Shown here one piece after another: positions 24,750 through 36,601 of a stretch of 64,000 nt of DNA (positions within the stretch are counted from its first letter, which is position 1; every line of letters starts with the position of its first letter). The stretch comes from Albugo candida (taxonomy: Eukaryota > Oomycota > Peronosporomycetes > Albuginales > Albuginaceae). The notes beneath the pieces are model-generated. The model was not told the origin of the DNA. It worked only from the letters and a program-made list of their open reading frames with translations, and did not search any database. The stretch spans positions 866,758 to 930,757 of the forward strand of contig CAJNAR010000164.1 of the NCBI GenBank assembly GCA_905220665.1. Direction: 5' to 3'. A program made the position numbers and the translations under genes.

Positions 24750-26698
24750 ATGAAGCTGTGCGAAGAAGAACCTAATCTATGCAGACCGTCAAATGGTGTA
24801 GAAGTCCCACCATCTACCATAAATTCACTTGACAATGAGTGCCATTCACCAGAGCCTGCAACCAAAGCCATCGCGTCGAAAGAAAAAAAAAAGAAATGTC
24901 ACGAAGTCCCAAAACGCTTTCAGCTGGAAGACTTTACTCGTTTTTCTCAATGTCATCTTTGGAAACTCATGACGGCTTTTTACGATTGTCAAGGTGTCGC
25001 ATCCTGGGCAGAAGGAATTGTCCCACATTTCATCACTTCGAACTCCTTTATTGCAAAGCGATATGCCCGACTTTTGTCGGCCTACTTTGCTGATGCAAGT
25101 AAAGAAATCGTAATGCTCATATGTACCTTATTCAACATGAGCGTGCACACGACAATAACGTTCGAATTTTGATGTTCCTGTAGCTGGATAGAGAAAAGCC
25201 TTTATACATCGTGGAGCTCGGAGCAGGATCTGGGAAGTTTAGCTTCTATCTTTTGCAAACGCTATCAGAAATGGAGGTGACGCTAATCCTTGAGCACATC
25301 TACCACTAAGCACTCACTTCGGATCGTTAGGAATGTCTAGACTTTCCTCTAAACAAAATTCGGTATGTTATGACGGATTTTACTGAGAAGAATGTCGAGT
25401 ACTGGAGTGCGCATGTAGCTTTTCAACCTTTTGTGTCCCGAGGCTTGGTAGATTTTGCTATTTTTGATGCCACGAAAGACACTCAGCTTGAATTACGTGT
25501 CTCTCGTACGACTTTGAAGCCGGGAGAATTAGCCAACCCGATTTGTATCATAGCAAATTATCTTTTCGATACTCTTCATCATGACCTGTTTCAGATCGAC
25601 CAGAGATGTATAAAGGAAGGTCTGATCAGTGTTGGGTCAAGCAGAGAAATAGAACCCAATCCTTTAGATCCTGAAATAATAACCCGACTCGACAACCATT
25701 TCAAGTATGAAGTAGCTCATCCGAATGCCTCCGAGAAAGATATATCAAGTGCTATAATGGAATGGTACCTCCAATATTTCATCTCCAAATCATGTTCCGC
25801 TACGATATTAGTTCCTATTGGTGCGCTGCATGTTTTGGAACGTTTGAGCGCTTTATCATCAGGAAAAGCACTGATACTCTCGGCTGATAAGGGTTCAACT
25901 TCTCCAGACCATTTCTGCGGTCTTAATGATCCTCACATTGCGATTCATGGAAGTTTCTCCGTCATGGTCAACTATCACGCAATCGGTGTCTATGCGGCGC
26001 TCTGCGGTGGGTTTGCTATTCATTCACCCCAAGAGGAAGCGAGTCTCACAGTCTCCATGTTTATTCTCCCGGAGCGGGCCTGTGACTCAAAATTAGATTG
26101 CACAAGTATTCTCAGCGAGGAACTCGATCGTTTATATGCGCAAAGGCTCGTTGCATTTCCCAAGCTTAAAGCGGCATTTAATGATTGGATCACCGCATTT
26201 GGCCCAAATGATTTTTTTGTCATGCAAAAAGCATTAAAAGAAGAAGTCAACCTCCGCTCAATAAAAAGTGTTCTAGCCCTGCTAAAATTATCAAATTGGG
26301 ACCCTGATGTGTTCTACAAATATCGGGATGTGTTGCTAGAATCAACACCGTCTAGTTCTTCGAAGTTGAAAAAAGATATACGAACTGGAATTGCACAAAT
26401 ATGGAGGAAGTATTATGCTTTAGACAAAGAAAAAGACATTGCGTTTGAATTAGGACGTTTATGCTACGGAATGCAAGACTATGATCTTGCTCTTGACTTT
26501 TACCGCGAATCCATACAAGAACTGGGCAAGCACCACGTAACGAGCCACAATATGGGTTTATGCTATTACAATAAACACCAGCTTGATTCAGCGGTAGAGC
26601 GGTTCGCTGAAGCTCATGAACTCAATACATCTTATCAAAAGGCTATCACCTGGCTGCAACGAGTTCGGAAGGAGCAAATTGCTGTGCACGACAGCTAA
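24750..26698 (+). CDS. SAM-dependent methyltransferase with C-terminal TPR repeats
   Basis: Three exons: 24750-25109, 25184-25276, 25331-26698. The introns are 74 and 54 nt with matching phases; 606 residues. Exon 2 carries the class I SAM-binding motif I (IVELGAGSGKFSFYLLQTL). Exon 3 opens with a motif II-like YVMTDFTEKN, then HVAFQPFVSRGLVDFAIFDA, a Rossmann acidic strand. The C-terminal 80 residues hold two TPR-like helix pairs (LGRLCYGMQDYDLALDFYRESI and SHNMGLCYYNKHQLDSAVERFAEA). The N-terminus has a Lys-rich linker then RFQLEDFTRFSQCHLWKL, typical of this bacterial/protist methyltransferase-TPR family, whose substrate is not known to me. Start chosen as the first ATG in frame. Converges with the CCCH/WD40 gene. 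Confidence 0.8.
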
Positions 26699-27012
26699 CT
26701 TTGCGATTTCAACTCTCCAGATCGTTCAGAAGAAGAAAACTCAAGTCTTTGTTGCTGTCGAAATTTTTTATATAAACCCTACATGCATCAGAATTAAATG
26801 ACACGGACATAGAAAGAGAAAATACCGAAGACATCATAAAGCATATATCGCTCTTATGGCGTTCTTAGGTTCAAGCTTGTTTTTCGTGTTAACGGATGTG
26901 AGAGAACAAGAGAAGTAGACGACGGAGCTACCTATCTCGCATATCGATCACGACACTCTAAAACTCCAAAATTGGTGGAGCTACACATTTCTCGAACTTC
27001 ATTGTTCTATTC
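26699..27012. other. Convergent 3' intergenic region, nothing seen
   Basis: 314 bp between two stop codons that face each other. AT-rich; presumably the two 3' UTRs. Confidence 0.5.
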
Positions 27013-28384
27013 TTATCTGGACTCAATGGATCGAATATCACCGGTGATTTGCCATGCAACCATTTTACGATCATTACCAACCGAGAATAGCGTGTTGTGA
27101 GGACCTGAAATTATACGACGTACTGCGTCTTGATGTCCATAATTGGCGCTTGTAGAGAGTGTCGCTTTGTAAGCAAATGTTGGTAGCTCTTTAATTGTAA
27201 TAGAACCATCCTAATATCAAACGTCACTATGTGGAAAAACATAGATAGCTGAGGATAACTTACAGTAGTCCCGATGAATAAGATAGGCTGAGCAATAGCA
27301 TCTTGTGCACCACAAATGGCTGTTACTTGGCAAGATTGAGTTTCTTTGAAAACCTGTTGGAATGGAGGGCTCAAATTCCAAACGATCACTTCTGAATCAA
27401 GTCCCGCGCTAATTAAAAAACTTTCACTTTGGTTTGCCCATAGCTCAAGATCCATGACAGCATCCCTATGTCCACCTTCCTCTAATGAAAGTACTTTGAT
27501 GCATTGATAAGTCGCCAGATCCCAAAGCCGAATGGTAGAATCAACTGATGCGGAGGCTAGTCTAATCAGTGATACAAAATTGTCAAAACACCATTACTTA
27601 GATACTCTAGCAGTGCTTACACTGGCATGGTGCTAATAACCGTAGTTTTGAGACGTGTTACACCTCTTGTATGACCTTCGAGTATGCCACTGCAACGAAA
27701 CACATTTGTCGCAGGATCAAGCTTCCAGTACTTAATTGACCCGTCTGCACTACCACTGAATAATGTAGCACCTCCAGATGAATCGGTCGCAACTGCGAGA
27801 GATAGAACATTCATTGTGTGTGCATGATTTGCACTCTCGTTGGTGTGAAATTCGAAAGGAGGCATTTGAGGCATTTCGAGGTTCCAAGCTCGAATCATTC
27901 CCACCGATAGAGATGGATTGTATTGGTATGTGCTTTCAAAACCGGCAAACAGAAAAGGACCTTCCAGTACCATCGATACAACACCTTCCGATTTCTGCGA
28001 AGATTTTTTACCGATTACTACTCCATTCGATGATGGTAGCACGTTAAGTGTGCTGATCTCATTCCATGAAGCGCAATCCCATAATTTGACACACGAGTCG
28101 GCACCACACGTGAAAACTTGTTGACGTGAATTCCATAAGACAACGTCTTTAACGGGTCCACTATGACCGCGTGTTTCACCAATCTTCTTCAGCAAGTGGG
28201 GATAGCGACATGGTCGTCCATTGATTTGTTCAAAATCACAGCCACCGAGTATAAATCGACGACATATTTCACTACCTTTCTTACAAGAGCTAGACGTGAT
28301 ACCTCTTCCACCATCGCGATTCCCAAAATTTCCTCGGTTACGCCCGCGTCCTCCGCCGGACCGATTATTACGATGGTAGCTCAT
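27013..28384 (-). CDS. CCCH zinc finger and WD40 repeat protein (ZFWD type)
   Basis: Three exons: 28384-27621, 27561-27264, 27210-27013. The introns are 59 and 53 nt with matching phases; 419 residues. The N-terminus is an RGG-rich tract (NRSGGGRGRNRGNFGNRDGG). It is followed by a CCCH finger (C-x8-C-x6-C-x3-H: ICRRFILGGCDFE, then CRYPH) and about seven WD40 blades: GHSGPVKDVVLW, VKLWD, IRAWNLE, SGSADGSIKYWKL, LEGHTRGVTRL, SASVDSTIRLWD, SAGLDSEVIVWNL, then across intron 2 GTTDGSITIKEL and a last blade ending VGNDRKMVAWQI. The order RGG, CCCH, WD40 is that of plant ZFWD proteins and of related U-box-free proteins in other eukaryotes. RNA binding is the likely role. Confidence 0.88.
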
Positions 28385-29463
28385 GTGAATACAAAGATAA
28401 AAACTCTATTGGATGGGACAGCCTAGAATGATGTATCACACCTCAATAGCAGATATCGCACCTAATCGATGAAGGCAACCCTGTATTTCTTCAATTTCTC
28501 AGATACTATATTCTCTTAGAAATAATCTCACTTGTGAAAGCTCAAAAAAAGAGCCCTCCTCAACGTAACCCGATACGCAACGCGTTTCCACGAAAAGTTG
28601 TACAGCTTTGTCAAACTTCAAGTAATTCTTGATTTTATTTAGTATACTTCATCCGTGAAGTCTCATTCTCGTGCCGCCTTACATCGTTTTCTACGTGATC
28701 TCGGTGGAATACGGGAGGCAGAACACCGCGAATGAAAGTCAAATTGAATCGGGCGTCACCAAGTAGTGTGACAAGCCCTGCAGATAGAGCGTGCCTTTCG
28801 TTTGCAGTTGGTGGTAGACCCGCCCAGCAGGTGAGAAGAATCCGATCTACGAGAGGCGCGTTGTGCTTTAAAGCCGTAGAAAGAAAGATAGCAAAGTAGC
28901 CATTGCGCTAAACATAGCGCAAGACATATCGTTTCTTGCAATAAATAGAAGTAGAATCCGGACTTGCACGATTAACGCACATTCTGCTGTCACGTCCGTT
29001 GGAATGTACCGCAAATAGTCCTAAAATGTCCATCGTCAGAAGATCAATGATGACTTGGATGACCTTGAGGGTAGCTGGAAGGACGCCACTAGCGCAACTC
29101 ATTAAAAGCCAAAAAAAAACAAAAATCATACGCGTATGTATTCGGCTGCGCTACTACGTTTAGTAGGTCTCATCGCTGTCAGAGAAAGAAAGCTAGAGAA
29201 AGATAATTCAACCATCGTCGACATCAATGAGACACCAAGTTTACGTACATGATGGTGTCGACATTCTGCTATTCATGAATAGCTTACTGGTTCGGTTATT
29301 TTCGACGACGAAGCGCTAAGCTGACAAATCTTTCTCGCTTTTCTGCGACGAAATATCTGCTAAAATGTAAGGATTACAAATACTTCAGCGCCTTATCCAG
29401 CAAATACTTTGGTAACAATCTGCACGTGCATTAATTAAGGACACTTCGTCACATCGCAACTGC
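28385..29463. other. No confident gene
   Basis: Includes a minus-strand frame 29129-28908 that begins with a hydrophobic, signal-like N-terminus (MIFVFFWLLMSCASG). It has no recognisable continuation and overlaps other short frames of equal quality. Otherwise AT-rich, with nothing recognised. The 5' part presumably includes the CCCH/WD40 promoter. Confidence 0.35.
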
Positions 29464-30224
29464 TTAGTGCGTGTAGTAGCAATCATGGCTAGTGCTGTTG
29501 CTATGTGATGTACATTTGTACAGCTTTCTACTTTCCCTGATTTTGTCTTCAGACATTGTCGTAAGGCGTACTTTGGAACATCTCCTGGTTTTGATTACCT
29601 TCTCTAAGAATCTTCTGCTTCTCAATGAGATCGGTGATGGTGACAAGTCTTTCATTATCTTGCAATCTTCTTCGGGGTCTATCTGTAAAATTCTGCATTT
29701 GCCACCTCTTTGCAACTCATTCCATTTTTAGCTTGTATGGACAGTGACATGCTCATTGACGTAAGCATCCTTTATGCCGCTCATCACGTGGATTCCTTTG
29801 ATCACTTCGGTATGTTTAATAATATCCGTGCACACTGCCTGGCCATTTGCTTGAGGCACAGCTCGCTCGTTCATGCTTACTTCTATTTTTCATTCTAATC
29901 ATCTTCTCCTGCACTTTCTTCTTCATTGCATTGGGGTTTCTAATACATATCTGTCTCCGGATCATGTGCTCACGTTGCGAGGGCTTGTAAAGGTCTGAAA
30001 TGGCTGAAAAAAAACACTTTTTTACACTGAATAGATGCAACTTGTGATTGGAAAGTAGGTAGTGATTGTAAAGTGACATCCAGAATCACCCAAGTCGGCG
30101 AAAAATAAGATTCAGCGCTTTCAGTACGATACTCACATGCTAAACAACAGCAAAACAAAAATGCGATGGAATCTGCGATTTTTCTGGTACTGAAAGACGG
30201 AAGTATAAGTGGGAAGGGCGACAT
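29464..30224 (-). CDS. Possible spliced gene of unknown function
   Basis: Three minus-strand segments look more coding than their surroundings. An ATG at 30224 starts a short basic/hydrophobic piece (MSPFPLILPSFSTRKIAD) that ends near a GTGAGT donor. A middle piece lies after an acceptor-like T-rich CAG near 30000 (PSQREHMIRRQICIRNP, then a Lys-rich helix). A last basic, helical piece ends with a stop at 29464 (RILQIDPEEDCKIMKD, RSRRFLEKVIKTRR). I could not find a set of introns that joins all three with certainty. No family recognised; it may be a pseudogene. Confidence 0.28.
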
Positions 30225-30429
30225 CTCAGCTCAAAGCAAACATTTTGATAAATTTAGTCTACACATGCGCAGTAAGAAATAAAAACATTTTCAATACTAA
30301 ACGTTGACTAATGCTTTTCACTAGCAAAAAAACCGACCCTAAGTCGATGCGCTTAACGCAGCAAGCAGCATGCTTTGCAGTAATATGTAAAACAAGTAGA
30401 CGCTAGAAAGATCGTGATTTGTGAAGTTG

Positions 30430-32434
30430 ATGATGAATTCAATGTGTTCTGCTGCGGACGAATGCGTCATCGACGAGGAGCAGGAGCCACCCTCTCACGA
30501 TCCAAATATGAGCTACGCGACAAACGAATCATCGACGACGTTCATATTTATTCCGTTATACTGGATGAAGAAACACATAAACATCTTGGCTACACTAGGA
30601 GGACATATTTATTTGACTGGACCCATCTTATTGGTTGGACACTTGGATAAGAATAGCAAAATGTCGCCTGCTATAGTTGGCCTTTCATGCCGCAGCCGTT
30701 AAAATGAAAAAAATGGCACGATCGCCAAGCACCCGTGTCTATCCGCAAATCGACTCGACTGTCCCGCTTCCCGTCCATTACTCGTTTGAACCATGTACAA
30801 TACTTCCGAAAGTGGACCCATCGCGTTGCTGGGTCTCTGTTTTCATTGCCGATGATCGCCGTCTAGCTAAATGTGTTTCGTTTCTCGTCCGTGCACATCC
30901 GTATATGACCTTGATTTTCATTTCAAATATCTACGTCGCATCGGTTTCCAATGTGTTTGCAGACTCTTCACTTTGTCTATGGGCAAATATTTCGGTCTTT
31001 ATTATGACCTTTCTGGAAGTCTGTTGCTGGTGGCTTTTATTTTCAATTGATATCACAAAGCTGATCATCCGAACATATGAATTCTGGTATCTGACGGTTT
31101 TGAATATTGGCACACAAGCGGTTTACATTCAAATGACAGGTGATTTCCGCGTGCTTTTCTTTTTTATGGCGTTTGTAGGGTATCAGGGCGTCTTTTTCTC
31201 CGATGCAAATGTGTACTTCCGTCGAGAAGAGATGTTATTTATGACATTTGTCGCACCCGTGTGCGTTTTTATGGTCGCTTTGACACAAGTGAATCTAGTC
31301 AAATGGAGTACGAAAACAAGTTATCGTGTTGGAGAAGCTTTATTTCACGATAGTGATTTGGCGGTGGGCACATTGGCCATTATTGTATTGTTCCTTTTGG
31401 TTAAAGTGGCGAAGTCCAAAGATCTTATGTTGCGCAAACAACACACTTTACATGTTCACACACTGCAAATGTATCGTGCTGAAATCACACTTAGACGACA
31501 AAATAAGGATTTGGAGCCAAAAAAGCGACCACAAAGTACGAATGAAGGTGCGCATTCCCTGTCTCTACACAAGTGCGCGTGCTGATTGTGATATGTAGCC
31601 AATATGCAGCTTCGTATGCGTCAATTTCGCGTCTCACTTATCGACTCCTCGCGAATACTTTTGCCTCAACTCCAGCCGTTCTCGTTCACTTATCGTCATC
31701 GATTTTTTATTCGTTGGTCAGGATACTTGGCGTCTCTTCTGACCGCCATACTGCTGTTCCTGACAGCCAGCGGTTACAGATTATATTTGCGTCGCGAGGA
31801 GCATCTCGTTTTTGTATCTCTTGCTTTTGTCCTGACATTATTTCACACCGGATTATACGTCGCATGTGGTCAGAAAGATCTTGTTCGTCTCATTCTCACA
31901 AGTGGAGACGCTTTCGTGTCGCAAGCACAGCAATTCATCATTCTAGTATGCACTTGTGATGGGGTCAATTGGGATTATCGTATCTTATTGATCACTACAA
32001 TTATATTATGGGGAAATTGCAACCTCTTCATGGATGCTATCACGCCCAATATGAGGCCATGTCTTGGATTTCAGCAGTGGTTTGCTACAGCAATCGCTTG
32101 GTTCAATTCATACTGTATATTGACGCTCATATTCTGGTTTTTTATCAGACGCTCTTATGGAAACATAACCGATCATCAGATATTTTCATTGCGAGTTTTT
32201 GACGATAGAGCACCCGTAGAGCTTCGTGTGTCAACTATTCTGGCAAGTCAGCTGTTTGGATCCCTCTTTTGGTCCCTACGAATGACATATCGCGAGACGA
32301 TGAGACGCCCAGATGTGTTAAAAATCATTGAAGCAACAGTAAATTGCCGATTACCGAGGAGTATTCATCGCGGCGTCATTCAGGTCCCTTTGACTGGACC
32401 TCAAATCGCACAAGTGTCGAATACGCATTTTTAA
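30430..32434 (+). CDS. Multi-pass membrane protein, two-part, unknown function
   Basis: Three exons: 30430-30633, 30677-31547, 31599-32434. The introns are 43 and 51 nt; 636 residues. The 43-nt intron is the shortest I accept here, but splicing it out completes a clean membrane helix (INILATLGGHIYL continuing into LLLAFHAAAV). About eleven hydrophobic segments in all. The first half ends with a soluble Lys/Arg-rich linker; the second half ends with a cytosolic-looking tail. The two halves carry a similarly spaced motif: D-F-R at 31142 and D-Y-R at 31973, each exactly 20 residues before a conserved D-A. This suggests an internal duplication. No transporter or receptor family motif recognised. 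An alternative reading is two adjacent genes, but the intron at 31548-31598 keeps phase. Confidence 0.72.
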
Positions 32435-33000
32435 GCGTTTTCAGAAGTATTTATATCTAGATCTGCGCAACCTTGTCGATACAGACCTTTACAAGGCAAC
32501 GAAATGAGATTCATCTAATATTTCAAGAGACAAGCAGTTAAATTCTTTGTGTTTAAGTGCCCACTTACCTTAGAAGCAAACACATCTGTACACGTCAAGC
32601 GCGAAGATGTGTCGCTGATAGCTCCGAAGCTGTCTGTCTTCGCATAAATTTTGGTATACCTACACAGACGTGTAGTAGGTGGAGGCCGTGAGATTGGCAA
32701 GCGCCACAATCGAAATATCGATATTGAGGGAAGATGCTAGGTTACTCACATCATGTTGGAAAAGTCGAACGTAATCGCGTACGCGTGGCGCAATACTGTC
32801 ATTTTTAATGTCGACGGAACGGCTGCCAGAGTACTGCTACATAAAGCAGAGGATATCAAAAATGGGATTGTGAGCAGAAAGCTTGTGGATTTAATCAATA
32901 CTAGTACTAACGTATCTAAGTGCTCCTGTTACTTGTTTATAGGTACATATCGATTCAAAATTCGTGATTGGTGATTTGTATTATCCTATATTCCTTGTCA
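32431..33000 (-). CDS. Possible spliced gene, tail-to-tail with the membrane protein
   Basis: A minus-strand segment reads YKQVTGALRY, then after a ~75-nt candidate intron QYSGSRSVDIKNDS, RVRDYVRLFQHDVSNLASSL and ISIVALANLTASTYY. Further down, an exon ending DVFASK (with a good GTAAGT donor) could join CKGLYRQGCADLDIN and a TAA that overlaps the stop of the neighbouring plus-strand gene. The central junction near 32660 cannot be resolved by eye. Not recognised; may be decayed. Confidence 0.25.
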
Positions 33001-34423
33001 CGACGATCGAATGCGGTGATGTGACACCACACAGCCATAGGCGAAGCTTTTATGCTCTCGTCGACTTTTATACACTTTGAGGGATTGTGATCGCGCTAGA
33101 AAGACTTTGACGTATTTTGTGGTAACATGTGATTGTAGACACATCGACTACAAGCTCATGCTCATGAAGGCAATTATGCGACGATTAGAATACAAAGCAA
33201 CTGTTAGGCCAGTGTTATTTCAAAAAATGTTTGCGCGTTATTTTCGCTACACCAAAAAATGGGAGTGATTATATGCGCATTGAACCTTTACCATGTCAAT
33301 TCTCAGGGAAATTATTTCCGAGCGAAATGAGAGGATAGCCATTGCCAAATATGTATTTTATAACCTCTGTAAATGAAACGACATTTTATTTTGGCGATTG
33401 CATGCTAGCATCGAAAAAGGCTGACTTTTCGCGAAGGTCCCAATCGGAGTCTTATCTGCACTTCACCTATCGCGTCACAATGCTGAGCACTCCTACAACC
33501 ATCGGGACACAGCAAGTCCTCTTGGTGCAATTTGTACTAACACCCTCACACCCTCTCTAGTCTATCATCCCAATCCATTGCGTCAAAATAAAATAAAAGC
33601 TAGTTTGTAGGAAGCAAAACTTCCATGAAGTTTTATCGGTAAATGGTTATTAGTCTGAAGTATGGTCATTCTCACAAGAAAAGAGAGCACCATAATAGTT
33701 TGGTTCGACTCCCTGGGCACGGCGTACAGTGTAGCAGTACTTTCAAATCATATGGGCGGCTTCTGCAAGACAGTAATCTATTTAAAGTGAAGAGCTCTCA
33801 AGTAGATGTTAGATGCCATTAGGAGGGTAATAGAATGCCATAATTTCAGCAATGTACCAAAGATCTTTGCTTGCGAGCAATCTATCGAACATATCACAGC
33901 TCCGTACCAAAGGGTGAGCTTCACATTTTGATCGGGTTTTGAGTTCTTTTGAACTCATTTGTGCACTGGCTTTGTCACATCTCCATACCTGATTACCTAG
34001 GTGTCTCAGCAAAAATAATGCTATCCTTCAGCTGTTGTGTAGCTCCATTGTCTCTACTTCCGCTCGAAGTTGAGAATACGTACGAGATTAAATTTTTCAA
34101 AAAAGATGCCTAACCAGCACTTGCTGGAAATTTTTAAAGAAGCCTAAAAGATACTAATTTAATGCGTAGAGCGATACTTATCTGATGCGGAACCCATCAG
34201 CAATTTCTCCCATACGCTGGCATTTGATTTAGCAGCTGTTTGGCGCAATGGCACAACGCTAGCAATACAGGCAAAGTTTTAATGTTCACTTCTCGCTCAC
34301 TGTTAAGCATCCGCATTGAACTGGGGAAACTTACCAATCAGTGCTCTACAGATCTCTTCACCAGGAATAGTGCGCAGTTATTTGCAATTCCAACCTCAAT
34401 TCATTCTTTAATGTGATCCCTGT
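33001..34423. other. No gene recognised
   Basis: Only short frames without family features on either strand. A minus-strand frame at 34012-33809 ends LLASKDLWYIAEIMAFYY but stands alone. Confidence 0.4.
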
Positions 34424-34729
34424 TTGGTATCAGGCCAACATATCGATATTTCGTTTGAACCATTCGAAAATAATTTGACAGTGGTGTTCACATTTGTCCC
34501 AGCCCTTGACACAAATCGACACACTAATGAATTCAAAATTTCACAACAGCCACACACCGATCCTTCACAACCAGCACGTAACCCACTCCGTTTCCTATCG
34601 ACAAGTGGTCGAAGCAAGGGATTTATTGGCTTCACAGCATGCAACGTTTGCCAGGCGGACGAGGACATTTGTCCCCATGCAATAGTAGATGATGAAGTCA
34701 TCACAGTTAAACCTTTTACACGTCATTGA
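34424..34729 (+). CDS. Unrecognised open segment, possibly a terminal exon
   Basis: About 100 codons open on the plus strand without an ATG at the start. The composition is protein-like (ISFEPFENNLTVVFTFVP, then CNVCQADEDICPH with a C-x2-C) and it ends VKPFTRH. It may be a last exon or a remnant. A plus-strand piece just upstream (about 34170-34270, HTLAFDLAAVWRNGTTLAI) may belong with it. Not recognised. Confidence 0.25.
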   Translation: MVSGQHIDISFEPFENNLTVVFTFVPALDTNRHTNEFKISQQPHTDPSQPARNPLRFLSTSGRSKGFIGFTACNVCQADEDICPHAIVDDEVITVKPFTRH

Positions 34730-34845
34730 TGGCGATGTACACTGCACGTTTTTGGGCAATGCTCGAGAAGTTGCTGCAGGTAAGATGTTGTCTGACCAGT
34801 AACAGATAATCCACCGCATACAATCTTTGTTGGAGTTAAATATCA

Positions 34846-35118
34846 CTATCTGGAATTCTGATATGCTCTGCGAATTCTCAAGTAAACCTTGCTCTGTGTT
34901 CTCATCTGGTTCAATCTGACCTTGCATGGCCTCAACAGGGTATTATTTCTGATTGCTTGCTCTTCTACAAGTCCGATCAATGTCTTCATCGTTTGAAAAG
35001 AAATCTGATTTGCGATCACTGGTCTGCATAGCGCTTGGTCACGCATTTTTCGAATTCCTTCTTCCACATCTCTAACGATAGGAGACCTACTCCATGTGTT
35101 ATCGCGATCTGCTTTCAA
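34846..35118 (-). CDS. Unrecognised 90-codon frame, probably not functional
   Basis: A basic, helix-rich frame (SPIVRDVEEGIRKMRDQAL, NQISFQTMKTLIGLVEEQA). It lies directly beside the decayed DDE transposase tail and may be part of transposon debris. No family recognised. Confidence 0.18.
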   Translation of the reverse strand: MKADRDNTWSRSPIVRDVEEGIRKMRDQALCRPVIANQISFQTMKTLIGLVEEQAIRNNTLLRPCKVRLNQMRTQSKVYLRIRRAYQNSR

Positions 35119-35139
35119 AGTTTATTTCATTATGTAGCG

Positions 35140-35640
35140 AAGATCTTGTTACAATGGAAAGTCAGCAAAACTTTGTTTTGCACATGCTGGAGGAGATGAT
35201 TCTAGCGGCCGGACACCTGGTGATCTTCTAATAAAAATTTCACTGTGAGCCAAGTTATATCAGAAACTTCTAGGAGTTGCAAAGCATTTCTCGCGGAAGT
35301 ACTGCGATTATTCGTGGTTGGTTTACGTAACACAGTCCCAGAAGCACTTGCCTCCGTTCCGTTGAACGAAATCCGGCGGTGTGTAAGAAAAGGCGGCGAT
35401 ATATGGATGTGTATCGCAAGGGGTTGTCCTTTTTACATCTCAATGGTCATCAATCATTGATTGAAAATGTTTATTCTTTTCTAGAAACAAGAATTTTCAA
35501 GTGGCCAATTACAGCCCCTTTTAGCCAAATGCACGACACTTTGCCGGATTTCAAACCGTTAGTGCTCCATGGAAAATTGGCCTAGCCAATGTCCGATACC
35601 ATTGCAAGTCCGATCAATGAAGTATCCTTTAGTGTTTACA
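35140..35640 (+). pseudogene. 3' fragment of a DDE-type transposase
   Basis: Plus-strand remnants of the same transposase as at 55.4-57.4 kb. Across frameshifts one reads LEEMILAAGH, KFHCE (the region of the last catalytic Glu), TVPEALASVPLNEIRRCVRK, then YMDVYRKGL, which match LEELIVGAGH, KFHCELNFIE and DVYRKGLSG of the other copy. Stops and frame changes break it throughout. The 5' two thirds are absent or unrecognisable. Confidence 0.7.
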
Positions 35641-35787
35641 TGTTTTTTGTCATGTGCATAATCAAGAAGCCCTAACGGAAGGGCAGAGGGGCGAAAAGTC
35701 GCTGGTTATAAGTGTCGTGTACTATATAACCGAGAAATTCTATAATGTATCTTACGCAGAAGCAAAAACTTAGTAATGTGGCCTTAT

Positions 35788-35826
35788 CGACCAATCATAT
35801 TAGTCTATATTAATTAGCCAATCAGA
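35788..35826 (+). promoter_or_regulatory. Two CCAAT boxes upstream of MED6
   Basis: CCAATCA occurs at 35791 and again at 35818, 80 and 53 bp before the MED6 ATG. Paired CCAAT boxes at this distance suit a core promoter bound by NF-Y. Note that CCAATCAG also occurs in the nearby transposon ends, so the promoter may sit in transposon-derived DNA. Confidence 0.4.
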
Positions 35827-35870
35827 GGTGGGACAATAGTCAAAACGTCTGTGCAATCGCCGCATCCTTC

Positions 35871-36572
35871 ATGGAAGTATCTGCTCATGCTGACGACTAT
35901 CAATCTTCTTTTCGAGATATTTTATGGCTCCAATCGTTCCCTTTAAATGAACAAACCATTCTTCATTATTTCGCATTATCACCATATTACGATCGTTCTT
36001 GTAATAACGAAAGACTCAAAATGCAGCGACTGAGTATTGATCAACTAAAAAACATGCGCGGTATTGAATATGAAGTAGCACCGAATACCGCAAAACAACT
36101 TCCGCAGCAAATTTTCGGAATTCGGAAGCAGCGGCGTGAGGGACGAACACAAATAAAACTGATGGCGATGTATTATGTGCTGGAAGGAACAATTTACCAG
36201 TCTCCAAACATTCACGCAATGTTGAGCTCGCGATTGGTAAGTTTTCATGAGTTATTGATCTGCTGCTAAATCATCTCGTAGAGAACATGTAGTTTTCGCG
36301 TCGAGAAATCATTTCAAATGCTCGCCAAAGGAGTTCGTTTCAGCCCGACGGAAGGTTATGCTTGGGATTTTAGTACTAACGAGAAGAAGGAACCCGTCAT
36401 TCCGTCTGAATGTAAGTGTGTATACATTTTTTCTCTTTTACTTGTATGTAATATTGTTTCGGCAGTATTACAATTAAAGTGGAAACAAACGAATGAAAGA
36501 CTTGAACGAAAAAAAGAACAAAGCACACGTGTGGACGCAATCATCGTACAGCTTATGAAACAGGTTTGCTGA
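35871..36572 (+). CDS. MED6: Mediator complex subunit 6
   Basis: Three exons: 35871-36236, 36282-36411, 36466-36572. The introns are 45 and 54 nt, phases agree; 200 residues. Signature: FRDILWLQSFPLNEQTILHY, FALSPYYDRSCNNERLKMQ, GIEYEV, then IFGIRKQRR and MAMYYVLEGTIYQSPNIHAM, SSRL, all conserved MED6 positions. Across intron 1 comes the RTCSFRVEKSFQ helix and FSPTEGYAWDF. The C-terminus is a Lys/Glu-rich helix. MED6 sits in the Mediator head module and links activators to RNA polymerase II in the nucleus. The first ATG lies just after a pair of CCAAT boxes and starts a few residues before the conserved domain. It is the last ordinary gene before the repeat-rich end. Confidence 0.93.
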
Positions 36573-36601
36573 AGGAGTTTGATTTCTCCAGCACTCAGTA
36601 C

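Noticed and set aside
28908..29129. Small secreted effector candidate
   Set aside because: Hydrophobic start only. No cleavage-site context, no effector motif, and overlapping frames are equally good.
33700..33730. Possible tRNA T-arm (GGTTCGACTCC)
   Set aside because: No 5-bp stem around it and no cloverleaf upstream.
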